A DNA stretch of 64,000 nucleotides from Diphasiastrum complanatum (lineage: Eukaryota; Streptophyta; Lycopodiopsida; Lycopodiales; Lycopodiaceae), in NCBI GenBank assembly GCA_029204225.1, contig CM055096.1:34046571-34110570 (forward strand). The letters are read 5' to 3'. The notes below the pieces were generated by a model. The model did no database searches, was not told the DNA's origin, and saw only the letters and a list, made by a program, of their open reading frames with translations. A program made the position numbers and the translations under genes. Shown piece by piece: positions 42,261 through 51,055 of this stretch. The stretch's first letter is position 1; the number at the start of each line of letters is the position of its first letter.

Positions 42261-42760
42261 AGTGTTCACTTTTATGCATGCAAAGGAAGGAAAACACATG
42301 ACCTCACACGCTGGAAATGGCCAGTTGCGAAACAGCCTCCATCGTAGTTACAATAGATCAAGGAGCCGTACAACTGAAACCAAAACCAGGGAGGGATGGT
42401 GTTTGGTTGTTGGGAGCGATCCAAGGGCATTGCAACTGATAGGTCTGGGACATAGGACACTGCTTAGTTCCTGCCAACATATTCCAGAACTTCTTGCGGA
42501 CACTGGACATATTTGGAGATAGAATTTGTAATTTCCATCGGTGCAAAACCAATCTAGTTGCTCAAATCCGTTGGCCTATCAGAAGCTCATCTCCTATCTT
42601 TCGAGCGCATTTCGGAGTTTGAAAAAATGCAATGCAACGTGACAAAGCAGGACAATGGGCCGCTTTGGTGAAATTCATGAATCAAGATCGCGCCCCCATA
42701 TATGAACTTTCAGTTTCACTTAGAATGAAAGGGATACTTCTTCCTAGGTGGATAGAAGTT

Positions 42761-42792
42761 GCTGAACCTCCCACCGCGGCGGGAGGTTCAGC
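42761..42792. repeat. Near-perfect 32 bp palindrome without a loop
   Basis: GCTGAACCTCCC at the left is matched by GGGAGGTTCAGC at the right around a CCGCGG-like centre, with one mismatched pair. The core recurs at 45211-45234. Confidence 0.85.
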
Positions 42793-42796
42793 ATCA

Positions 42797-42915
42797 TATC
42801 TTTTTTGGCTCTGTCGTAGGCAGGAGCTTATTGTTTTCATGTTTGGTTTTCTTTTGCTTTTCCTTTTTTGGCCCTGCCGTAGGCAAAGGCTTATTGTTTT
42901 CATGTTTGGTTTTAA
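42797..42915 (+). repeat. Tandem duplication, ~65 bp unit
   Basis: TTTTTTGGCTCTGTCGTAGG and TTTTTTGGCCCTGCCGTAGG start two copies that both end GCTTATTGTTTTCATGTTTG. Confidence 0.85.
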
Positions 42916-43299
42916 CCTGCTTGCGATCTTTTTTTTTTTTTTAAATATTTTTTATATATTCTGAGGGGCCTTACGATTATTGCGATGTCGACACATATTA
43001 GTGTTCCTAGTTTTTTAAAACATTGTATTTTGAAGTTTTCCAAGCCTTCACGGTGTCGCATATTGGTGTGGACGGAGACAATTTGAAGTTTTGTTATTTC
43101 TCTGCCACGTTCCTTGTTTTTTTGGAGCTTCTCACTGGCCTGCATGCAAGTGCGGGTGTGGATAGAAAAAGTTCCAACTACCCCGACGTAATCCTTAGCT
43201 CTGTAGTGGAGGCCAGCTTCTGGAACGCTCCACATTGGAGCCAATTTAGCAGCGGGCCTCCACCAATTCACCGATCCTAACATTGGTAAGACGAGAGTA

Positions 43300-44081
43300 A
43301 GGTCAAACGGTTATCTCCGCATGCCTTGTCAAAGAACCGTACATGACAGTCGCCCTGGAATAAAAGGGTACCTATACCTAGTATGTACGCATCGTTTTGC
43401 AATATTCGTTCCGGGTTCCAGTCGTTGACCCCCAATCCTGCCCTGGTGTCGGACCTGCAGGTGCTCCTGGCGGAATGGTATTTGCTTCATGTTAAATGCC
43501 ATTTGTGCCATGCTCGGGGGTCTTTTATCTTCTTCCCATCCTTCTAATGTAGTCAAACCTTCGTGGCTTATTTGGCGACCGAGTGAGTTCTGGTGGTGCA
43601 TATCTCAATTTCCTAATCTTCACAACCCCTCACAGCGCATTGCTGACGCTCCAGAGAGAGAGAGCTTATTCTCACTCTTAGGAATATTTTGTTATAATCT
43701 CGTAAAGAACCACCGGGAACAAAGTCTCCATACTTCGTATTTCATTGGAGATTGGGAAGTATGGCTTGCTCCCTTCCTTCCGTTGGACAGTTAGCGAGAG
43801 TGTAAACCTACCGATGGTTTGTTTTCCCAGAGAGTTTGAGTGTGTGTGCAAGAGTATGGAGTGCCAACCACCTCAGATGATAGTATAACTATGTGATGCA
43901 GCACTTTTCGGGAGTTGTCAACGCACTGGTAGTAATTTACGATTCCTCTAGCCACGTAGCCAAAGTCTTGAATAATAGTGTGGGTATCCACCAAAAAAAA
44001 TGGTAATTGAGCAAAGAAGGATATTGGTCTACCTTCCTCGTTTACCATTCTTTGGGCCCTCAGTTTGTCCATGTTGGCCAA
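43300..44081 (-). pseudogene. Relic of an organellar group II intron: maturase X domain and intron 3' end
   Basis: The minus-strand frame from 44081 reads MVNEEGRPISFFAQLPFFLV, then TIIQDFGYVARGIVNYYQCV then DN. This is the maturase X-domain signature 'GRP..F......D...I...F..V.RG..NYY.C.DN'. The frame breaks after about 43850. Further down the minus strand, at about 43340-43355, CATGTACGGTTC resembles the 3' arm of group II intron domain V. The order (X domain, then domain V) is that of a group II intron. The local base composition is less AT-rich than the flanks. A nuclear copy of mitochondrial DNA is the simplest reading. The host gene of the intron was not recognised. Confidence 0.6.
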
Positions 44082-44097
44082 GGCAGCGGGGCGGCTC

Positions 44098-44700
44098 GAT
44101 CCTGTCGTGGAAGGGCTTCAGCCTGTAGTCTAGCCCATTTTACAAAATTCTAGACTCGAAATATTCTAGGCTCAAAATTTTGGACGAACCCGAATTTTTC
44201 TAGACTCAAATATTATTGGACGAACTCGAAATACTGTAGACTCGAAATATTTTACGTTTCGTCACCATAGGTTTCTTATTAGGAGCTGGGGACGTTGTCG
44301 TCTTTGTGGATTGGGGCGCCGAACTTCATGATCTCCGTGTCTGGTTGGGCAGTGGCTGCCCCTATTAAGCTTTTGGAGAGGGACTGCAAGAAGGCGAGGA
44401 TATGGTTGGGTTTAGCGTCTTGGCTACTTCCTGTCATGGAAGGGCTTCAGCCTGTAGTCTAGCCCATTTTACAATATTCTAGACTCGAAATATTCTAGAC
44501 TCGAATTTTTGGATGAACTAGAATATTTGGACGAATTTTTGGAATACTTGGACGAATTTTTGGACGACTGCAAGAAGGTGAGGATATGGTTGGGTTTAGC
44601 GTCTTGGCTACTTCATGTCGTGGAAGGGCTTCAGCCTGTAGTCTAGCCCATTTTAGAAAATTCTAGACTCGAAATATTCTAGACTCGCGGCCACTTTTTG
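44098..44700. repeat. 184 bp tandem duplication with TCTAGACTCGAAATATT motifs
   Basis: GACTGCAAGAAGG starts at 44382 and 44566, with the following TTAGCGTCTTGGCTACTTC and GGAAGGGCTTCAGCCTGTAG in both. A third partial copy starts at 44104. Between them lie many copies of CTAGACTCGAAATATT and TTGGACGAA. Confidence 0.85.
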
Positions 44701-46370
44701 ATTGTTTATTTTATATATAAAAAAACATGTGCAACTGCTCGGAAACTAAAATTTTGAAAACTAAAATGACTAGCACCTCTTTATATATACTATCTACGAG
44801 CTTCGTCCATGTCATCAATCCATGCGAAAATCTTTCGTTTTTCTTTTCTCAATGACATCTCAGCAATCCGTATTTTTGCTTCTTGTTGAATCTACTTACT
44901 GCGTGCCCCGTCATTAATCCAAACATGTTGCTATTTTGGAATTTGATTTTGAAACACATATGCGCAGATTGCTGACCTTGCAGGGTTCTATATATTTCTT
45001 TCTCTCATTTGTTTGTTTCTTTTGAGAGTAGATGCAGCGCCTGACAAGGCTTATGAACTAAAGACTAACATAGTTTTTTTTATCTCAGTCTGTTTCTTAA
45101 AATCTTTTTTCTAAAACTAAGTTTGTTATGAACTTAGGCGAAGGTAAGTCTGGGTATGGGTGGAGGCCTAAAAAAACTAAAAACTTAATATTTGGTTTGG
45201 GTATGGGGTTCTCCTCCCGCCGTGGTGGGAGGAGGGTGGAGGCCTAAAAATAAAATTAATCAAAACTTAACATTTAGTTTGGGTTTAAAGCCTGGGCCCA
45301 AATTTGCAAATTCGAGTCCCTTGGGCCCTCAAGTTTAAATTGTATTTGAATTTTTATGGTACTCTACCGACTTGAAGTTTTTTGAACCCTATTTGTTTGC
45401 AGACTTTCTACACTGTTGACCAAACTTTCTTAAGGGCCTCCGAGAATGCCTCTCCATTATATCTTACTAGAGGTGTGCATCTGTGTAATGAAAGATAGCT
45501 ACTTATATGTAGAATGTATATGTGAACCTAGTACGTTCTTTTTGCTCCTTTACTGATCAGTATGGCTTCTACCCTGATACGGCTTCGTTAAAGGGTAGAA
45601 CGTATTGCTAAGTTATGAAATGAATGATTGGGAAGATTGGACATACTTGTTATAAATGCAATCTAGCTGATAAAGTAGTGAATCTTGTTTCGGACATGGA
45701 TAACAACTGATGCCTAGCTATGACACTTGTCTTCCTCACGCAACTAACTTGTGCGGTTTTGTTGTGTCGGACGATGGCAGGTAACAACTGGGCATCCTAA
45801 AACTTGCTTCGCTTTATGGTACTCCATACTGTTAAACTTTGTTTTGTGAAGTCCTCCTATTTTGACATTGTATGCTTGCTTGTGGATGAATGAATGCTTG
45901 ATTGTCATTTCTTAATCATGCTACCATAAATAGAAAGATCATTAGCTCAAGCTTTAATTGTTCTAATCCACAAAATCACACAATAGTAAAATAGGTATTA
46001 GAAATCCATTTGGAGTGATCAATAAGGTCCATTAGATAGATTTACTTACATTGCTCCCCTCCCTTGAGAAGATAAGCCTCAAGAGGAGAAGATCTAGAGT
46101 TCAAGAAGCCTAGATTCACCAAGAAATCCAAGATCCAAGAAGAGGACCTTCACATACCATAAACCCAAAAAGATCCAAGAAAAATGTCAAGTAACCCACC
46201 CCTCATCTAAGCCATTCCATTTTCAGATCCAAAGCCAAGATTGACAACCTCGGTAGGCTTAGATTCCATCTAGATCCGTAGTCTAACCCTCTTCCAATTG
46301 GATCGAAGCCCATACTACATGACTACTCACCCGGTTGGAGATCCAAAACCCCTTCATTGCCCTCTTGATC
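44701..46370. other. Non-coding, nothing recognised apart from a palindrome
   Basis: No credible ORF. The palindrome at 45211-45234 is described separately. Confidence 0.45.
45211..45234. repeat. 24 bp palindrome sharing its core with 42761-42792
   Basis: CTCCTCCC...GGGAGGAG with the same CCTCCC-CCG-GG-GGGAGG core as the palindrome 2.4 kb to the left. Confidence 0.75.
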
Positions 46371-46404
46371 GCACCGATTAGGGAGACACGAAAAGGGTCC
46401 AACA

Positions 46405-46428
46405 TTTTTTTGGCGTCATGCCAGGGAG
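46405..46428 (+). other. Possible Gypsy leader/primer-binding region
   Basis: TTTTTTTGGCGTCATGCCAG resembles the TTTGGCGCCGTTGCCGGGGA leader of plant Athila/Tat-type Gypsy elements, with mismatches. No matching LTR or gag was identified. Confidence 0.3.
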
Positions 46429-46594
46429 ACAGTGCTAAGCCACTGATTAGATGGATTTTTAGTTTGCTTTTTGCTTGAAATTTTATTGCATTTTTGACAG
46501 ATTTATTACTCGTCTATAGGTTTTTTCTTACATTTCTGTTGCCCTCTTTATTCGCCACTTCTCCAGAAAGCTAGGCAGGGTCCAGGCTCTGTTC

Positions 46595-47130
46595 TGTGAG
46601 CTCGGCGAGTTATATCTTATAACTCGCCATCAGTACCATTACTCGCCCAGTGACCTATTACTCGCCAAGTCACTTTTTTGCACCTTATTCAAGCCATATT
46701 TACTCACCATCAGAGGAGTATGATCAACAACCTCATAGCTATCATTCTGATGATCGGCGAGTGATAGGGCTATTACTCGCCATTTTAAAATTTTCCACCC
46801 AAAATTGCAGTTTTCGCCATTTTTATTACTCGCCGGTTATAACTCGCCGACAAGGATTTGTAACTTGCCATTAGAGTTTTCTCTTTAATTGTTCACTATC
46901 TTTACTCGCCATCAGAGCTGAGGCCTGTACACATATTGATCTATCTTCTGTCAGACCGACGAGTTATGATTTTATTACTCGCCATCAGAGCTATTACTTG
47001 CCATCTGCTCCACATTACTCGCCACTTTTCTAGAGTGTTTTGAACATCAATAGGGACCTGTAGACAGCTCGGCGAGTTATAATTTTATTACTCGCGCCTG
47101 CTTTTACTCGCCCAGCTATAACTCGGGCCA
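46595..47130. repeat. Tract studded with TTACTCGCC / GGCGAGTTATA motifs in both orientations
   Basis: At least ten copies of [A/T]TACTCGCC or ATAACTCGCC and about four of the complement (GGCGAGT, GACGAGT) lie in about 530 bp of otherwise unrelated AT-rich sequence, at irregular spacing. No coding region. Confidence 0.85.
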
Positions 47131-47559
47131 TCAGAGAAAATCTAGGATTTTCCAGATCTTTTGACAATCAGATACCATCTGCATTTTTCTGTTATTTTCA
47201 TTTTTCTCGATTGCCTTTTGGATATGCATTTATGCCATCAACCATTCATCTGACTTTTATTTTTTGATCTCGCCGTCTGCTGACAAGTTTAGCATTCATT
47301 GAAATTGATGGGCTTTTCGATGGCCGCTACCTTGGTGGCTTCTCCTGCAGTTCGTTGCCATGCTATTTGCTTCCTTGCAATGGTGTTTGCTTATCGTTTC
47401 CCTGGCTGTGCTATGTTGGATGAGATGTGGTGAGAGCAGCCTTCTCTGCTTGTGCTTTCTTCTTGGGGGCTTGCTTTTTTTGGCTCCTTTCTATGGTTCT
47501 CTGTAATGGCTGGCTGCTGGCTTTGGGGTTACAAATCTATTGTGGAAGTGTAGTCCATG
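47131..47559. other. Non-coding, nothing recognised
   Basis: T-rich; no credible ORF. Confidence 0.4.
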
Positions 47560-48846
47560 TTAAAAATGCAGCAAAATATGTCCAATAGATTCTAGAAATG
47601 ATGGAGAAAGTGTAAAGGATTTTAGATCATTCAAGATCAAATCCCCATCTTCAAGATCTACTTGACACAAGAAAATGACCATGAATTCACCAAAAAATGA
47701 CAATCTCCAAGTATTGGCACCAAGAAACTCAACACTTGAGGACTTAGCCATGGATGAGTGACATAATGAACCTCCATTAGCTTCATTTCCATCAGCAAAA
47801 CCAGCCAAGAATGCTAGAACAACTCCAACAATAAGATATTGCAAGACAGTGTAGCTAGTTTGTCCATATCTTGACAATTTGCATATATCCACATGAAATA
47901 GCTCAAACACGAGATAGAACAAGTAAAGTAAACTTGAAAAACACTTCCTTGCTGCTCCTTTGCAAAATAGATCCATAACATGTTTGCCAAGTAACCTTCC
48001 TTTGATGCTCTTGACTAGCTCCAAATTGCCACCTTTCCTTTTGTGTTGTTGAAGCCCTTTGAGACCAACCTCTTGATCAAAGCCATTGAACAAACTTTGT
48101 TTTCCAGATCCATTACTTGATTTTCCAGCATGAAAACCATGAGAACCAATTTCCACTTGCATAGCATCATCTACACAAGAAAATTCTCCAACACATGTGA
48201 GTAAAGCAAAGTGAGTCGCTACCACTTGCTTACCATTCTCTTGAACATCAAAGATAGCAAAGATATAAATATCTTCAGACCTGAAACTCTGGAAATACTC
48301 TCTCTCAAACATATGATCTAGATCCAACAAGATCTCATCAATGCTTGATCTCGAATTTCCACAAAGGTTAGTGAAAACAATGTCATTGGTGGCACCATCA
48401 TAAATCAAAAGATAGAATTTAAACTTTCCATCCAACATGAAGTAGAGTAGATGAAGATGAGTATCAAACCTAATAAATCCAGCCTTCTTGATTCCATCGA
48501 AAACCTCAATAAGCTCACCAATGAGATCTCCCTTGCCTCGAAGAAATTGCCTCTCGATTTGCTCCATGTAGTCTTCTCCAACCAACCTTTTGCCATCTTG
48601 ATCATGAGTGATCAATTCATAATCATAGAATCCTTTGAGTTGATGAAGAGATGTAAGATCCATGCCTTGGATCTTCCCAAGAACCAATCTTCCATTGCTC
48701 TTTCCTTCATAAGACTCCCTCTTAATGATTGCATCATAAGAAGTAGAAACCTCAAAAACAATAGAAGCCATGCACTGGCAACTGTTGATTTGTAGGTTAT
48801 GTGTGTCAGCATGATGAAAAATCAGAAGTGAATATACGCCCATCAC
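47560..48846 (-). CDS. Unknown 428-codon ORF, repeated family
   Basis: The longest uninterrupted single-exon frame outside the PPR gene. The first ATG starts MMGVYSLLIFHHADTHNLQI; a later ATG (MASIVFEVSTSYDAI) is a plausible alternative start. The N-terminal half is soluble and charged (GKRLVGEDYMEQIERQF, then RSSIDEILLDLDHMFER). The C-terminal half has hydrophobic segments (CFSSLLYLFYLVFELFHVDI and VGVVLAFLAGFADGNEA), possibly membrane-spanning. No domain recognised. A decayed copy of the C-terminal half lies at 23.8-24.4 kb inside a Copia relic, so this is a multi-copy family. It may be a transposon-captured host gene or an accessory ORF. Whether it is expressed is unknown. Confidence 0.5.
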   Translation of the reverse strand: MMGVYSLLIFHHADTHNLQINSCQCMASIVFEVSTSYDAIIKRESYEGKSNGRLVLGKIQGMDLTSLHQLKGFYDYELITHDQDGKRLVGEDYMEQIERQFLRGKGDLIGELIEVFDGIKKAGFIRFDTHLHLLYFMLDGKFKFYLLIYDGATNDIVFTNLCGNSRSSIDEILLDLDHMFEREYFQSFRSEDIYIFAIFDVQENGKQVVATHFALLTCVGEFSCVDDAMQVEIGSHGFHAGKSSNGSGKQSLFNGFDQEVGLKGLQQHKRKGGNLELVKSIKGRLLGKHVMDLFCKGAARKCFSSLLYLFYLVFELFHVDICKLSRYGQTSYTVLQYLIVGVVLAFLAGFADGNEANGGSLCHSSMAKSSSVEFLGANTWRLSFFGEFMVIFLCQVDLEDGDLILNDLKSFTLSPSFLESIGHILLHF

Positions 48847-50687
48847 CTATGGCTTAAATAAATGAATGTCACTTGAATTACAACTGATCCACGTCTTGAT
48901 CCAATAGAACATGATCTCATACCAATGGGTCATGCTTTATTCTATGATGAGGGGGGAGATGAATTGATTGATCAGTAGATTCTTCACCATATGGAGCAAA
49001 ATGTCATTTGCCCAGCTCCTTACATAATACTGGAGTAACCTAATACAAATGTCAAACGTCTATGCGTCGATGCAACTCAACAAAAACTTGTAAATAACAC
49101 CAATTTCCAGCGTAGAAGAAAATTTAACACCGCCCATCAAAAAGGCAAAAAGCTAGACTATATAGCTCAAAGACATTACAAAAAATTGCAAAGCGTGTAT
49201 AAAGCAAATCCATTGCAAAGTGCGTGTAAAGGTATATTATGAAGAGCCAGTGAAAAGGATAATACAAACATAGCAATAGATTAACTAAGCAATATCTCTA
49301 GCAAGCCTCCACAATCCCAGCCAAAGCTAGAACTAAAATATAAAAAAATGGTGTTTCTACATTGTAGTATCTAACTTCTAAGTAAAGAAAGGCATGAAAA
49401 GTATAAAAATCTAGCCTCTAAAACCGCCACGAAAACACAACCTAGGCTATACTATTATATCCATTATACTGAACCAAAGAAGAACATATGAAGATGAAAG
49501 AGTGTGAGCAAGTAGAATACAAAGACAAGACTAAGTTCTCTAATAAACTTGTAACATGCTAAAAAGCGGTAGCAAATGCAAACAAGAATATTGCTTGCTA
49601 AGACCTAAAGGAGCAATAGAAAGATAGGAAGTGCACCAAAGGTTAAAATAAGAAAGTACATATACTTTAAAATGACCAACCTAATGCCATAGCAAACCAA
49701 CCATACTTAGATAGCTCAAGTAATCTCAATACTTTACTTAGAAAAAAAAAACCTAGAATGAGCTCAAGACCTAATTATAAACAGCACACGAAATGAACGT
49801 ATTTAAGAGAGCTAACAGCGAGACAGCAAAAGAATACTTAGCTTTAGCAAGACATAAAGCTCAAGCAATGGAATGAGCAATCCAAACGCATGCGCAGCAA
49901 GTAGATTTATGGGTAGTAAGGGAAAACAAATCCCAACAAACCTCCAAAACCGCATCAGAGAACAAGAAGTCCTCAGCTACAGTGCAAGCAAACACAACTG
50001 CCATATAGAGTCAGAGATCAACCATGACTGGCGCAGTAAGAAATCAGCTCCAAGCCCACCACAGAATCCTATGGGACCAGCATGAGCAACGAAAGGAAGA
50101 CTGCAGTGCACCAAGTCAGCAAAGAAAGACGGTTTTTCCAGACAAGGTAACATAATTGGTGGAACAGATACTGTGTGAGAGAGTGTGTGTGGAACATACA
50201 AGATATGCATTAGGAATCCAATTACTGCATCAGTGATCTTTTATAAGCAACCTAAATCAACAGTAAGGCCCCAGACCCAACTGCTTGCAATGCCACTACT
50301 TAAATGAGTAAAACCGATCATAGGTGATTAGTCTTCTAATTTCATTTATCATAACCTATGCTTTACACATTGCAACATCAACAAAAAATCTGGAAAACAA
50401 AATGGAGAGAGTGTTAAGGGGTCGGGCTCATGACTTGTATTCTCTTCAATAGACCAATGCAAAAAAACACTCAACAAGCATGAATATCGTTCCAAAAATA
50501 TTTCAGTTTATTTCCGCCACAGGGAAATCACAAAAGATATGTAACATCAAATTTAATGAAATCAGTCAGGCTCAGAGCATATAGGAATTTAACTGCACAA
50601 CTAACAACCAAGGCTGCCAGAAAATTCCAAACACAAGCCCTCCTCCTTGGCAGATAAGCTGTGGCAGTTGCCTCACTCTTAGAATCA
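48847..50687. other. Non-coding, nothing recognised
   Basis: A-rich; short ORFs only. It contains the 3' flank of the PPR gene, whose transcript end was not located. Confidence 0.45.
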
Positions 50688-51055
50688 CCAATAAAGACCA
50701 CAGGAACAGAAGCCATCTTAAAGTGGTGGAATCTTATTGCTCATTGCATCCCTTGCAATGATCTCCCATCTCGAGATGGTTGCATTGGGGCAGTCACCAC
50801 ATACGAGATTCTTCTTGATGCTAATAGGTGTCCTAGGAGGCATGCTGATGAGCCCAAAAGCAATGGCCAACTCTGACTGTGTTCACAATAACATCCTCCT
50901 TATCCTTATCCTCCACGTCACGCAGCCCAAGCTCTAGTCAGGCATATAGCCAGCTTCCTTCATCAACCCCACCATGTATCCAATTTGGCTCGAATCTCCT
51001 TGCTTTGTGGATAAGTTGCATTGCCTACAGCAAAGGCATGCACCTTGCTGTCAGC
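50688..51055 (-). pseudogene. Decayed DYW deaminase domain behind the PPR gene
   Basis: Immediately after the PPR stop the minus strand continues in frame with ADSKVHAFAVGNATYPQSKE then IRAKLD. It then frameshifts through GLMKEAGYMPD, LRDVEDKDKEDVIVN, LAIAFGLISMPPRTPISIKK and CGDCPNAT, to FHHFK and a tail CSCGLYW. This is the family order of E+ and DYW (PGCSWIEL/HAF.VGD..HP...HxE...CGDCH...FHHF..G.CSCGDYW). The stop precedes it, the HxE zinc and catalytic site is destroyed by small deletions, CGDCH is CGDCP and the final DYW is LYW. The cytidine deaminase is lost; the RNA-binding part remains open. Confidence 0.85.

Noticed and set aside
42262-42552. ORF MFTFMHAKEGKHM... and its minus-strand shadows
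   Set aside because: Open on both strands in a short GC-richer patch. It resembles no family and has no splice or start support.
45290-45335. Possible tRNA T-arm (AAATTCGAGTCCC)
   Set aside because: No matching acceptor stem or D-arm around it.
50528-50716. 62-codon minus ORF starting MASVPVVFIGD with a membrane-like stretch
   Set aside because: Its start lies in a shifted frame over the last residues of the decayed DYW domain (FHHFK...CSCGLYW), so it is a by-product of that relic.
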